Origin: Streptococcus cristatus
Lineage (GTDB): Bacteria; Bacillota; Bacilli; Lactobacillales; Streptococcaceae
Direction of reading: 5' to 3'
Assembly: GCF_003943515.1 (NCBI RefSeq)
Contig: NZ_RJPT01000010.1
Location: 1 to 64,000 of the forward strand
Length of the DNA: 64,000 nucleotides
Shown here: positions 55,075 through 63,760 of the stretch, piece by piece
Position numbering within the stretch: position 1 is the stretch's first letter
Layout: the number at the start of each line of letters is the position of its first letter
Program-made: the position numbers and the translations under genes
The notes under the pieces: generated by a model
Seen by the model: the letters and a program-made list of their open reading frames with translations, nothing else
The model's database searches: none
What the model was told of the DNA's origin: nothing

Positions 55075-55975
55075 CTTCAATTTCCCCGCTTTCTGATTCA
55101 GTTACTGGAGCAGCTACGACTGTACGTTGGCTGTTTTTGAAGTGTTGTACTGCAAGGAAGACACCGATGATGGCGATACCAATCATAGATACACTCTTGA
55201 AGTTGTTAACAAAAGTAATAGCTTGTTCTTTTGGAAGTTTAGAGAACACTTCAGAACCAACAATGCTAGACACTGCAGCACCCAGGCTTTGAACATTACT
55301 GTAAAGTACTGTCAACATAGCTGTCAAGCCAAATCCAAGTGCCAAGTAGTGGAGGTTGCGTTTCACTGGAAGATAACGAAGCAAGATTGCAAATCCAAGA
55401 CCTGGAAGCATTTGACCTGCAAGTTTCAAACCGTTTGCCAACCATTGTACATTACCGAGACCTGTAACAACAGTTTCTACAAAAGCTCCACCAAAGGCAA
55501 GGGCAAAGAAGACTGGGAGGGCACGAGAAAGAGCCCAAGGAATCGCACCAAGGAGATAGTTGCGTTCGATGCCTTTATAGTCAAAGCGTTCAATCGCAGC
55601 ATCTACACGGTGAGCGAAGTAAGTTGTAGTCATACGACCAAGGATATCGAAATATGTCAACAAAGTTGCTACCGGCACAGCGATTGTAGCAATAGCAAGC
55701 TCTGGATCAAGCCCTTGTGCTACTGAGAAAGCAGTCGCAAGAACCGCACCAGAGGTAGCATCAATACGAGAAGCACCACCGAAGGTACCAACACCGAGTA
55801 CCACCAATTGAAGGTTGGCACCAATCAATAAACCTGTAGGTAAATCTCCCATGATGAGACCTGTGATAAATCCAGCAAATACAGGTGAACCTGCTGAAGA
55901 AACGATCGTCAACTCATCGCAGATTTGATAAGCTGAGTACAGAGTGAGTAGTAAAATTTGCCACCATTGTATCAT
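55061..55975 (-). CDS. PTS EIIC, mannose family
   Basis: A 304-aa membrane channel subunit with about eight helices. LTIVSSAGSPVFAGFITGLI and GDLPTGLLIGANLQLVVLGV are characteristic of EIIC-Man/Sor proteins. The C-terminus is acidic (GEIEDDEF). It lies 26 bases after EIIB and overlaps EIID. Confidence 0.94.
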   Translation of the reverse strand: MIQWWQILLLTLYSAYQICDELTIVSSAGSPVFAGFITGLIMGDLPTGLLIGANLQLVVLGVGTFGGASRIDATSGAVLATAFSVAQGLDPELAIATIAVPVATLLTYFDILGRMTTTYFAHRVDAAIERFDYKGIERNYLLGAIPWALSRALPVFFALAFGGAFVETVVTGLGNVQWLANGLKLAGQMLPGLGFAILLRYLPVKRNLHYLALGFGLTAMLTVLYSNVQSLGAAVSSIVGSEVFSKLPKEQAITFVNNFKSVSMIGIAIIGVFLAVQHFKNSQRTVVAAPVTESESGEIEDDEF

Positions 55976-56001
55976 GACAATGACCTCCTAAAAATTTTTC
56001 C

Positions 56002-56478
56002 TTATTTTAACAAATTCATAAAATCCGCAACCGGATCATTTGGAACCATCTGAGCTGTCAGCTTCACTCCTTTTTCATGCAGCTTGTGGAAGGCTTCCAC
56101 ATCTGCATCTACCACATTGATAGAGCGAGTGATTGGACGAGTTTCGTCTGACTGAGACATATTGCCGACATTCAATGTTTCCAGTGGAACTCCAGCTTCT
56201 ACCAAACGAAGGAAACGGTCTGGTTTACGAGCGACGATAAAGAGTCGTTGTGAGTCATACTTACCAGCCAAGATGTTTTCTGCTGCTTTAGCGATTGGCA
56301 AAATGCTGAGCTTCACTCCTGGCGGCGTTGCCAACTTGAGTCCGCTCTTTTCGATAGCATTTTCAGCTACCTCATCGTCAATCACCATAATGCGTGAAAT
56401 GTTGAGCTTGGTAGTCCAGAGATTGGCTACCTGTCCATGGATCAAGCGTCCATCGATACGTGCACCTACTATTGTCAT
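56002..56478 (-). CDS. PTS EIIB, mannose family
   Basis: A 158-aa cytosolic EIIB that transfers phosphate to the sugar. The phosphorylated His is H14 in GARIDGRLIHGQVANLW. NVGNMSQSDETRPITRSINV is typical. Its ATG overlaps the bgaC stop (ATGA), so the two are translationally coupled. Confidence 0.94.
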   Translation of the reverse strand: MTIVGARIDGRLIHGQVANLWTTKLNISRIMVIDDEVAENAIEKSGLKLATPPGVKLSILPIAKAAENILAGKYDSQRLFIVARKPDRFLRLVEAGVPLETLNVGNMSQSDETRPITRSINVVDADVEAFHKLHEKGVKLTAQMVPNDPVADFMNLLK

Positions 56479-58262
56479 AAATTTTCCCCCTTTATTGTTT
56501 TAAATGTAGGTTGGTTAACTAGGTTAATTGATTCTTCATATTCCCCTTCCGTTTCAAAAATGATGATTCGGTTATGTCCTTCTTTCAGAAGGCTATGCGG
56601 AATATAAAGCGATAAGGTTGGCCCAACATTCCAGAAACGGCCGATGTTGACGCCATTTACAAAGGCAAGGCCCTTTCCAAAACCGGACAAGTCTAAATAA
56701 GTATCTTTAAGCGCTTTTATTTTAAAGTCAAAAGCGTAGAAAGCTGGTTGCTCTGGCTGCCATCCTTTTGAAAAATCAATGTTTTCTGTATTTTCAAAGG
56801 AAAGTGGATACTGCTGCCAATTCAGCAAGAAATGCAAATCCTTGCAAACGCCCGTCCGAATCCCTTTTCGCTGGGTATCTGCCAAGAACTTATGCCCGTA
56901 GTTGACCCGCCCCATGTTTTCCATCAGGATGTCAATACGGTGGGTGGCTTTCTTTTCTCCAGTAACAAAGATATCTTGACCAATCTCTGCTTGGTACTGG
57001 GTTGCCATAAGCTTGCCGTCCACAAAGAGCTGCATCCGGTCTCGCCCGTCAATCACCCGAATTTTTTCCTCATCCGCATCCCAGCTGGCTTCGGTACGGT
57101 AAAGTAAGTAGCCATAACTCTGTCCTAAATCCTCCATTTTGACAGGATAGAGACTCTCTACTGGCTGAGCCAAATCAGGCAATGCCTCAAATAAACTCAC
57201 CTTCTCACTCAGAGCAATATCTCTCAGTTCAAAAGATTCTTTTGTGAGCGGTTTCATTTGTGGGTACTCAGGATAGTAGGTCTCCATCATTTTTTGCACT
57301 GCAAAATATTTCGGAGTTGGATTTCCCTGTTCATCGAGCAGGGCATCGTAATCATACGAAGTCACCTGTGGTAAATCCGTCACACCTCTGGCCGAGCAGC
57401 CATTCATGAAGCCAAAATTGGTACCGCCATGAAACATATAGAGGTTGATAGATCCTTGTTTTAGAACCTCATGGACAGCTTGAGCCAGTTCCTCAGGATC
57501 CCTTTTGATAATTGGCTCTTTCCAACGATTGAACCAACCATCCCAAAACTCCATACACATGAGCGGCCATTTTTTGCCATGCTCATCAAAGAATTCCTGC
57601 ATCTGGGCAAAATTATAATCTGCCTTGGAGCCGAAATTTCCTGTAACAAATAAATCTTCCTCAATCAGCGTGCCGGCTCTCAGCGTCGCCCGCCAAGGAC
57701 CATCCGATGTAAAGAGCGGACAATCAAGGCCTCGGTCCAACATCATCTGCCGAATCGCTCTCAGGTAATCTTTATCCTCCCCGTAAGAGCCATATTCATT
57801 TTCCACTTGCATCATGAGGATATTCCCGCCCTTGTCCAAGAGCCTTGGAACCAAGCGAGGAAGCAACTCATCATAGTAGTCTGCAACAGTCTGAAGATAA
57901 GGAGCATCAGAAGAACGGATTCTCATATCCTCGGTCAAGAGCCAGGCTGGTATGCCGCCAAATTCCCACTCCGCACAGATAAAAGGCGAAGGGCGAACGA
58001 TGGCATACAATCCTAAATCTTGAGCAATCTGAAGAAACTTCTCAATATCTAAAATTCCCTGAAAGTCAAACTGGCCTTTCTTTGGCTCGTGCATGTTCCA
58101 AGGAACATAGGTCTCAACTGTATTGAAGCCTAGGGCTTTAAGATTGTAAAGCGAGTGATACCAGTCTTCCGGCTGAATCCGGAAATAGTGAATCGCTCCC
58201 GATAAAATCTTAAACTCCTGACCATCCAAGTAGAAAGAAGAGCCTATTTCAAATCTCTTCAT
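56475..58262 (-). CDS. bgaC: Beta-galactosidase BgaC, GH35
   Basis: A 595-aa glycoside hydrolase. The N-terminal TIM barrel has the acid/base E156 in QVENEYGSYG and the nucleophile E238 in LMCMEFWDGWFNRW. C-terminal beta-jelly domains follow, ending near SLYIPHSLLKEGHNRIIIFE. The length equals that of pneumococcal BgaC, which cleaves Gal-beta-1,3-GlcNAc. No signal peptide or LPXTG is seen, so it acts in the cytosol or on the surface without an anchor. It is first in the operon with a PTS and agaS, under a cre-bearing promoter. Confidence 0.95.
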   Translation of the reverse strand: MKRFEIGSSFYLDGQEFKILSGAIHYFRIQPEDWYHSLYNLKALGFNTVETYVPWNMHEPKKGQFDFQGILDIEKFLQIAQDLGLYAIVRPSPFICAEWEFGGIPAWLLTEDMRIRSSDAPYLQTVADYYDELLPRLVPRLLDKGGNILMMQVENEYGSYGEDKDYLRAIRQMMLDRGLDCPLFTSDGPWRATLRAGTLIEEDLFVTGNFGSKADYNFAQMQEFFDEHGKKWPLMCMEFWDGWFNRWKEPIIKRDPEELAQAVHEVLKQGSINLYMFHGGTNFGFMNGCSARGVTDLPQVTSYDYDALLDEQGNPTPKYFAVQKMMETYYPEYPQMKPLTKESFELRDIALSEKVSLFEALPDLAQPVESLYPVKMEDLGQSYGYLLYRTEASWDADEEKIRVIDGRDRMQLFVDGKLMATQYQAEIGQDIFVTGEKKATHRIDILMENMGRVNYGHKFLADTQRKGIRTGVCKDLHFLLNWQQYPLSFENTENIDFSKGWQPEQPAFYAFDFKIKALKDTYLDLSGFGKGLAFVNGVNIGRFWNVGPTLSLYIPHSLLKEGHNRIIIFETEGEYEESINLVNQPTFKTIKGENL

Positions 58263-58280
58263 CTCCCTATTCCTCCTAGA

Positions 58281-58295
58281 TTTAAAACGCTTTCA
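58281..58295. promoter_or_regulatory. cre site of the bgaC operon
   Basis: The 15-mer fits the CcpA cre consensus at all but one fixed position (minus strand ATGAAAGCGTTTTAA). It lies between the -10 and the bgaC start, so it would act as a roadblock. Confidence 0.75.
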
Positions 58296-58310
58296 TTTCT
58301 TGATAATATT

Positions 58311-58339
58311 AATATAATAAACTTTTGCATAAATGTCAA
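58311..58339 (-). promoter_or_regulatory. bgaC operon promoter
   Basis: On the minus strand TTGACA (58334-58339) and TATATT (58311-58316) are 17 bases apart. The AT-rich palindromic stretch around the -10 (AATATTAATATA) could hold the operator of the divergent GntR regulator. The gntR promoter must overlap this 140-base region; a possible -10 is TAAAAT at 58360-58365. Confidence 0.75.
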
Positions 58340-58402
58340 CATTTTTTTAAAAAATATGTTAAAATCAATATAGAGAGGGATAAAAAAAGAGAGGTGAGCA
58401 CA

Positions 58403-59119
58403 ATGGCTATTCCTAAATATCAACAAATCAAAGATGATTTGAAACAACAAATCATTTCTGGTAACTTTGAAAACGGTGATAGATTCTACACAGAAGCTGA
58501 GTTAATCAAGATGTTCAACGTTAGTTCCATCACCGTTGTCCGCGCTTTGAACGAACTTGCGAATGATGGCTACATCATCCGTCAGCAAGGAAAGGGAACG
58601 TTTGTTTCACGCGCAAGAAAACACAAGCGTGTGGAATTCTCTGATATCGAAACTTTCCCTATCCAAAAGGATAAGGTAACTGTTCTGTCCATCGAACGTG
58701 GAAATGAATTGAGAATCTTGGAAAAACTAGAACTAACACCGTCCCAGTTCTACTACAAGATTGACCGTATCAGAAGGACAGGCGATAAAGTCTATATCTA
58801 TCACCAAACCTACATTCCTGAACAGTACATCAATCCAAACTATCCAGATTTGGACTACTACAGCTCGATCTACAATCGCTTCAAGACGGATTATCACATC
58901 CACATGAATGATGAGTATTTCGAAGAAACCAACGAAATCGTCTTTCCAACGCCAAAAGACATTGCCAAAACCTTAGAAATTGATCCAAACTTCCCAACTG
59001 TGCATCAAGTCAAGATCACAAAATTGGAAAATACCGGACAAATCCTAGAGTACAGCGAAACCTACAAGCGTGGCGATTTCTTCAAAATCAAATTTATTTC
59101 TTCTAGTCGCGATCATTAA
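58403..59119 (+). CDS. GntR/HutC-family regulator of the bgaC operon
   Basis: A 238-aa repressor-type protein. The N-terminal GntR winged helix (about 1-70) includes YTEAELIKMFNVSSITVVRA and YIIRQQGKGTFVS. The C-terminal UTRA ligand domain (about 90-235) is of the HutC type that binds sugar phosphates. The ATG at 58403 has AGAGGTG upstream and starts the usual MAIPKYQQIKDDL; a 26-codon extension is unlikely. It is divergent from bgaC and probably represses it. Confidence 0.9.
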   Translation: MAIPKYQQIKDDLKQQIISGNFENGDRFYTEAELIKMFNVSSITVVRALNELANDGYIIRQQGKGTFVSRARKHKRVEFSDIETFPIQKDKVTVLSIERGNELRILEKLELTPSQFYYKIDRIRRTGDKVYIYHQTYIPEQYINPNYPDLDYYSSIYNRFKTDYHIHMNDEYFEETNEIVFPTPKDIAKTLEIDPNFPTVHQVKITKLENTGQILEYSETYKRGDFFKIKFISSSRDH

Positions 59120-59123
59120 TCTG

Positions 59124-59157
59124 AAAAACGATGGTTCTCATGAGCTGTCGTTTTTCA
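59124..59157. terminator. Terminator after the GntR gene, usable on both strands
   Basis: AAAAACGA (59124-59131) pairs with TCGTTTTT (59148-59155), with extra inner pairing. A-rich on one side and T-rich on the other, it can stop plus-strand gntR transcripts and any minus-strand RNA from the promoter at 59183-59211. Confidence 0.75.
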
Positions 59158-59182
59158 TTTCCTGACCAACTAGCCTATCTTT

Positions 59183-59211
59183 ATTATAAACCTATCTATA
59201 CCAATTTGCAA
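59183..59211 (-). promoter_or_regulatory. Unassigned leftward promoter 3' of the GntR gene
   Basis: On the minus strand TTGCAA (59206-59211) and TATAAT (59183-59188) are 17 bases apart, a near-consensus sigma-A promoter. It would start near 59176 and meet the hairpin at 59124-59157 after about 20 bases. No gene lies downstream on this strand. The 59212-59357 stretch is AT-rich with nothing recognised. Confidence 0.5.
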
Positions 59212-59357
59212 GACATTTAAACGATTTTTGTTTAATAAACATCAAAAAATGACATAAAATAAACAGTATCTTTTAATTTCGTATGTTTTTTTAGTATTAT
59301 AGGACTGAAAACCAACAAAAACAAAACTTTTATAATATATTCGAGAATAATAAAAAT

Positions 59358-59532
59358 GAGAGTGGGACAGAAATCGGTAATTCGTTAGAATTCGATTTCG
59401 TCGTCCCACCTCCACACAGTTGAGTAGGGCTGTAAAAGCTGATGAAATCAGCGTAGTAGAGCCCACTCAACCACTGCGTCATCTATTTTTTTCTAATTTA
59501 GATTCAAAAGCCTGGACTTTTTGTCCAGGCTC
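59358..59532 (+). repeat. 175-bp interspersed repeat, copy D (diverged 3' part)
   Basis: The first 120 bases or so match copies A-C closely. The rest has diverged in sequence but not in length, and ends in its own perfect hairpin (GCCTGGAC with GTCCAGGC) followed by GTTTTTTTG. It lies between the convergent GntR and purB genes, ending 10 bases from the purB stop. Confidence 0.88.
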
Positions 59533-59540
59533 GTTTTTTT
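59514..59540 (+). terminator. Terminator at the 3' end of repeat D
   Basis: AGCCTGGAC and GTCCAGGCT pair perfectly around a TTTTT loop, then GTTTTTTTG follows on the plus strand. On the minus strand the hairpin continues TTTTGAATC, so it could also end purB transcription. Confidence 0.8.
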
Positions 59541-59542
59541 GT

Positions 59543-60838
59543 TTAATCTAAGCCCACGCGCTTGAAGATTTCATCCACGCGCTTGGTGTAGTAAGTAGGG
59601 TTGAAAATTTCATCAATCTCTTCCTGAGTCAGACGGGAAGTGACTTCTGGATCTGCTTCGAGCAAAGGCTTGAAGTCTACTTGATTATCCCAAGACTGGG
59701 CGGTCTTTGGCTGCACCAAGTCATAAGCCTGCTCCCGTGTCATGCCTTTTTCGATCAAGGTCAACATAGCCCGCTGGCTGAAGATGAGACCAAAGGTTGA
59801 GTTCATGTTGCGCTTCATGTTTTCTGGGAAGACGGTCAGATTCTTGACGATATTACCAAAGCGGTTGAGCATGTAGTCGATGAGAATAGTCGTGTCCGGT
59901 GCGATAATCCGCTCAGCAGATGAATGGGAAATGTCGCGCTCATGCCAGAGAGAGACATTCTCAAAGGCCGTCACCATGTGGCCGCGAATAACACGCGCCA
60001 GACCAGTCATATTTTCAGATCCGATTGGATTGCGCTTATGCGGCATAGCTGAGCTACCTTTTTGACCCTTGGCAAAGAACTCTTCGACTTCGCGCTGCTC
60101 AGACTTTTGCAGACCGCGGATCTCAGTTGCCATGCGCTCGATAGAAGTCGCAATCAAGGCTAAGGCTGAGAAGTATTCAGCGTGGAGATCACGTGGCAGG
60201 ACTTGGGTAGAAATTTCCTGCGGACGGATGCCTAATTTCTCACAGACATAGCTTTCCACAAATGGTGGAATGTTGGCAAAGTTCCCAACCGCCCCAGAGA
60301 TTTTCCCAGCTTCCACACCCGCAGCCGCAATCTCGAAACGCTCGATATTGCGCTTCATTTCGCTGTACCAGGTCGCGAGCTTAAGACCAAAAGTCGTCGG
60401 CTCCGCATGCACCCCGTGGGTCCGCCCCATCATGATGGTGAACTTGTGCTCCCGCGCCCGCTCCGCAATGATGTCAGTGAAGCGACGCAGATCCTCACGG
60501 ATGATGTCATTGGCCTGCTTGTAGAGGTAGCCGTAGGCCGTATCCACCACATCGGTCGAGGTTAAGCCATAGTGCACCCACTTGCGCTCCTCGCCCAACG
60601 TCTCAGAAACCGCCCGAGTAAAGGCCACCACATCGTGGCGCGTCTCCTGCTCAATCTCCAAGATGCGGTCAATGTCAAAGCCTGCTTTCTCACGAATCAA
60701 GGCCACATCTTCCTTGGGAATCTCACCCAACTCAGCCCAGGCCTCATCAGCCAGAATCTCTACCTCCAGCCAAGCCTTGTACTTATTTTCCTCAGTCCAA
60801 ATGTTCGCCATTTCGGGGCGAGAGTAACGGTTGATCAT
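59543..60838 (-). CDS. purB: Adenylosuccinate lyase
   Basis: A 431-aa tetrameric enzyme acting twice in purine synthesis (SAICAR and adenylosuccinate cleavage). The superfamily signature [11 protein letters not shown] is present, [13 protein letters not shown] binds substrate, and [14 protein letters not shown] carries the catalytic His region. The start [14 protein letters not shown] has GGAGCAG upstream. It begins 31 bases after the KAP gene stop, so it may also be transcribed from that block; no separate promoter was identified. Confidence 0.97.
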   Translation of the reverse strand: MINRYSRPEMANIWTEENKYKAWLEVEILADEAWAELGEIPKEDVALIREKAGFDIDRILEIEQETRHDVVAFTRAVSETLGEERKWVHYGLTSTDVVDTAYGYLYKQANDIIREDLRRFTDIIAERAREHKFTIMMGRTHGVHAEPTTFGLKLATWYSEMKRNIERFEIAAAGVEAGKISGAVGNFANIPPFVESYVCEKLGIRPQEISTQVLPRDLHAEYFSALALIATSIERMATEIRGLQKSEQREVEEFFAKGQKGSSAMPHKRNPIGSENMTGLARVIRGHMVTAFENVSLWHERDISHSSAERIIAPDTTILIDYMLNRFGNIVKNLTVFPENMKRNMNSTFGLIFSQRAMLTLIEKGMTREQAYDLVQPKTAQSWDNQVDFKPLLEADPEVTSRLTQEEIDEIFNPTYYTKRVDEIFKRVGLD

Positions 60839-60869
60839 AGTTTCTGCTCCTTAAATATTAAGTTTAATT

Positions 60870-62528
60870 CTATTCTTCTGCTATTTTAATGATTTCTTCT
60901 ATTTTTTTCAATGTACTAAAATACCATTCAAACACTTCATAAAAGTTATCAGATTTCAAACTCAACTTTTTATTAGTTACAACTAATGCTGGGAGTTGGG
61001 CATTCTCTTCCCTAAATCTAATACCTTCCCCCAATTCCATTTTGAACTTTTCTTCATTTGCAGTCATCAAATTGTATAAATTCTTCTCAAGTTTATTAAA
61101 ATATAAAACATTTGCTGATCCTGACTTAATTTGAAACTCAGTTTTTCTACCAGTTGATTTTGAGGTAATTCTATAATCACTTTGAGGAGTTTTATCAGGA
61201 AGTTCATAATCTCTACCCAAATTTTTTTGTTGTAAGAAAGTATCAAATTCACTCCAGAAGTCTGATTTATCACCCTTCGTTTTAACATCTTGATTACCGC
61301 TGGCAACTGTATTTGAAACTTTCAGCTTGTCATATACAGAATTCAAGTCACCTTCAGTCAATTCTAAAAAAATAGTAATAAACTCTTTAAATTCAGAAGT
61401 CAATTCAAAATCGTCTCCTAGATCTAGTTCCTCGTCCAACTTATCCGCAGTTAGAATATTATTGACTGTTTTCAACGCTTCCTTTAACTCACTTTTGTCT
61501 TGTTGTACAAGATATAAATAAAGAGGTTGGTAACTTTTCTGTAAGCACAAAAGCGCAAGCAAAAGTATCTTATCTTGATTCTTCCAGTCATCAGCAGCAG
61601 TTATATACAAAAGTAAGCTATAGGAGTTAAAAAGCCGTTTCAAACTTCGCGGATTGCTTCCTATTGAACAAGCAATAAGCTTAACAACATCCTCAATCTC
61701 ATCTTCTTTTAATTTAAGTACTCTCATACTTTCCAAAGAACTCTTAATAAACTCTGACATATCATAATTTTCAACTGGGACTGTAAAAGGAACTTGAATG
61801 ATTTTTTCAAAGAATGCATTGCCTTTTTCTGCATCTAAGTCATTGCCATATTTATTGCGAACCCCTCTAACTACAACATTATAGTCAATAGCTAAAACAA
61901 ATACGCAACCTTCACAATCCAAAAAAAGTTTTAATACCTCTAATAACTCGACTGCTCGAGCTGGTACAAGTCTATCTAAATCATCAATGAAAATAACTAT
62001 TCTATCAACATTTTTTTCGTTTTTTACTTGGTTAACAACTTCTTGAAATTTATTTTTAAACTCTTTAAGGCTAACTAGTCGTTCATCTTCACTCAAACTA
62101 TTGGCTAAACTATCAACAATCTCTTTTCCATCCACTCCAACAATTTTAATTGCACTTGTTGCAAGGTTTTTCGTTAATACCTTTAAGACATCTTTGGCCT
62201 TTCTAAAAGCTTCACCCTCTTTTTTTATAGGTAAACTACTTAACAACTCGCTGATCAAAGAAAAAGATAAATTTTCGCCCATATTAAATTGCGAATATTG
62301 CCAAGTATTAAAATCAACCTTAGTCACTGCACTCCCTAATTTTTTAGAAACTTGTTGCATAATACTTGTTTTTCCAGTTCCCCAGTCACCTTGGATAGCT
62401 ACTGTCATTGGTGTATCACAATTCAAGATAAATTGCGTTAAACCATCAATATACTTGTTGATATTGAACAAGTCATCATGCGTAGGTTTATCAACAACTG
62501 TACCATATGAAATCTTCCCATCTAACAT
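60870..62528 (-). CDS. KAP-family P-loop NTPase
   Basis: A 552-aa protein of the KAP NTPase family. Walker A is GDWGTGKTS (47-55) and Walker B IVIFIDDLDR (177-186), followed by ELLEVLKLFLDCEGCVFVLA and the GSNPRSLKRLFNSY sensor-2-like arginine region. The transmembrane insert seen in many KAP proteins is missing. After about residue 440 a separate C-terminal domain (FQIKSGSANVLYFNKLEKNL onwards) resembles DUF4268-type domains found near restriction and defence genes; this is a weak recognition. AAGGAGATATAGGA precedes the ATG. Codon use is AT-rich compared with purB, consistent with acquisition. A defence role is inference. Confidence 0.85.
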   Translation of the reverse strand: MLDGKISYGTVVDKPTHDDLFNINKYIDGLTQFILNCDTPMTVAIQGDWGTGKTSIMQQVSKKLGSAVTKVDFNTWQYSQFNMGENLSFSLISELLSSLPIKKEGEAFRKAKDVLKVLTKNLATSAIKIVGVDGKEIVDSLANSLSEDERLVSLKEFKNKFQEVVNQVKNEKNVDRIVIFIDDLDRLVPARAVELLEVLKLFLDCEGCVFVLAIDYNVVVRGVRNKYGNDLDAEKGNAFFEKIIQVPFTVPVENYDMSEFIKSSLESMRVLKLKEDEIEDVVKLIACSIGSNPRSLKRLFNSYSLLLYITAADDWKNQDKILLLALLCLQKSYQPLYLYLVQQDKSELKEALKTVNNILTADKLDEELDLGDDFELTSEFKEFITIFLELTEGDLNSVYDKLKVSNTVASGNQDVKTKGDKSDFWSEFDTFLQQKNLGRDYELPDKTPQSDYRITSKSTGRKTEFQIKSGSANVLYFNKLEKNLYNLMTANEEKFKMELGEGIRFREENAQLPALVVTNKKLSLKSDNFYEVFEWYFSTLKKIEEIIKIAEE

Positions 62529-62543
62529 TCCTATATCTCCTTA

Positions 62544-63113
62544 TTATTTGATATTAACTACAAATGGGTAAGTTAGCTCCATCACGACCATAATTTCTTT
62601 TTTACAAGTTTCATCCAAAACTTCATTATAGCGTCCAAGAGTATTTTGAAATTGTTTAAGATTAAATCTTTCTTTATAGGATTTATGGCTTCCATCTTTC
62701 AATGTAGTTTCGTAGTGTCCAAAATCAAATAATTGAGCCTTATCGAAAATCCGGTAGTTTTTCACCACATAAGCTTGATACTTTTTCCCTTCTGTATAAG
62801 TTGTTACAATACCGTCAGGAATCTCATGAATTTCGCCATTTGGATAAATCATTATTTTTGCACTAACACTATTTTTTACTGGATCAAAAGCTTTAGGACT
62901 TAATTTACATAGAACATTCACTCTATCCCCCTCATTTAAATTGGATACCTGTTCTATAGATTTTCCATCAATTGCCGCTGACCACAAACTTAAACCAGCT
63001 ATTATTACTTCTTCCTGTTTTCGTGAAAGTATGTCTTCCACACTCTCTCCAGCGTGTCGTCCAATAACACTGTAAAATATATATTTCAAATTTTCAGACA
63101 AACTGTTTCTCAC
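62544..63113 (-). CDS. Unrecognised 189-aa partner of the KAP NTPase
   Basis: A 189-aa soluble-looking protein with no membrane segment. Motifs include GRHAGESVEDILSRKQEEVI, GLSLWSAAIDGKS and a C-terminal MVVMELTYPFVVNIK. I do not recognise the family. The frame opens with GTG at 63113, with only AGAAAG nearby, so a nearby TTG or other start is possible. It ends 15 bases before the KAP gene, so the two form a transcriptional pair. It may be a sensor, effector or adaptor for the NTPase; nothing in the sequence decides this. Confidence 0.7.
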   Translation of the reverse strand: MRNSLSENLKYIFYSVIGRHAGESVEDILSRKQEEVIIAGLSLWSAAIDGKSIEQVSNLNEGDRVNVLCKLSPKAFDPVKNSVSAKIMIYPNGEIHEIPDGIVTTYTEGKKYQAYVVKNYRIFDKAQLFDFGHYETTLKDGSHKSYKERFNLKQFQNTLGRYNEVLDETCKKEIMVVMELTYPFVVNIK

Positions 63114-63146
63114 TTTCTAATAATATTCCAACATAATTAGTTTTCC

Positions 63147-63374
63147 TCATTCAAACTCTTCTTTCCCAATCCATACAGATGGATAGTGATCTAGTGTATT
63201 CAAATCAGTATCCAATGGCAAATCATAAATTGCTAAATAGTTTTCGGGGTATTGAGCAACTAGCTCTTCATACTTGGCCTTTACTTTTTCGTGATTGTTA
63301 CTAGCATACAAGACTTCTACGACAGCTCCAGTCTTCTCTTTTTCCAAAAAAGCATTAACGATGATTTGAATCAT
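63147..63374 (-). CDS. 75-aa hypothetical protein
   Basis: A 75-codon gene with GGAGAAAATCT before ATG. It is predicted alpha/beta with an acidic C-terminus (DTDLNTLDHYPSVWIGKEEF). I do not recognise a family. It lies between the acidic 88-aa gene (19-base gap) and the KAP partner (33-base gap), all on one strand. Small acidic proteins in such a place can be immunity proteins, but this is unproven. Confidence 0.6.
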   Translation of the reverse strand: MIQIIVNAFLEKEKTGAVVEVLYASNNHEKVKAKYEELVAQYPENYLAIYDLPLDTDLNTLDHYPSVWIGKEEFE

Positions 63375-63393
63375 AGATTTTCTCCATTAAATT

Positions 63394-63660
63394 CTAAAAA
63401 TTTTCTTCTTCCTCAGAATCTTCGTAAACACAAAATTCAATCGAAAGTTTTATCGGACGACTTGTTAATCCAAAACTCTCTATATAATCATAGACCTCAT
63501 CATCATCGCGCGTATGCTCTATAACTAGCTGATTATTTGTTATCTCTACAATATGAATGCCTTCTGCATCCGGAATTTCTGGAATGACTACATCATCCGC
63601 ATAAGTAAATGTTAGAGTAGTAATATCATCTTCAAATACATCATCAAATTCTTCTATCAT
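63394..63660 (-). CDS. Acidic 88-aa protein, possible immunity protein
   Basis: An 88-aa, strongly acidic protein (MIEEFDDVFEDDITTLTFTY to FCVYEDSEEEENF). The ATG at 63660 lies one base after the stop of the truncated frame 63662-63754, and GGGGAGGGG inside that frame is its likely ribosome site, although the spacing to ATG is long; a TTG four codons earlier would be better spaced. High acidity and coupling to an upstream frame are typical of immunity genes of polymorphic toxins. No family recognised. Confidence 0.6.
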   Translation of the reverse strand: MIEEFDDVFEDDITTLTFTYADDVVIPEIPDAEGIHIVEITNNQLVIEHTRDDDEVYDYIESFGLTSRPIKLSIEFCVYEDSEEEENF

Positions 63661-63661
63661 T

Positions 63662-63754
63662 TTAAAAATCAATCCCCTCCCCAAATTCAAGCACACTATC
63701 TGGCGCATCACTAAGCAAGGTCACATGCCCCCATCTTACTGTTGTTCTTGTCTT
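63662..63754 (-). pseudogene. Truncated protein tail (30 codons), possible toxin C-terminus
   Basis: A 30-codon frame with no start, bounded upstream by TAG (63755-63757) and ending TAA (63662-63664). It includes RWGHVTLLSDAPDSVLEFG and ends EGIDF. The composition and the tight TAA-A-ATG junction to the acidic gene indicate the last part of a real protein whose 5' part has been deleted. The lost part would have been where the racemase gene now ends. Family not recognised. Confidence 0.5.
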
Positions 63755-63760
63755 CTATAA

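Noticed and set aside
59242..59466. A 74-codon minus-strand frame over repeat copy D.
   Set aside because: Most of it is the reverse of the repeat, and the same frame appears beside copy B, so it follows from the repeat sequence and not from a gene.
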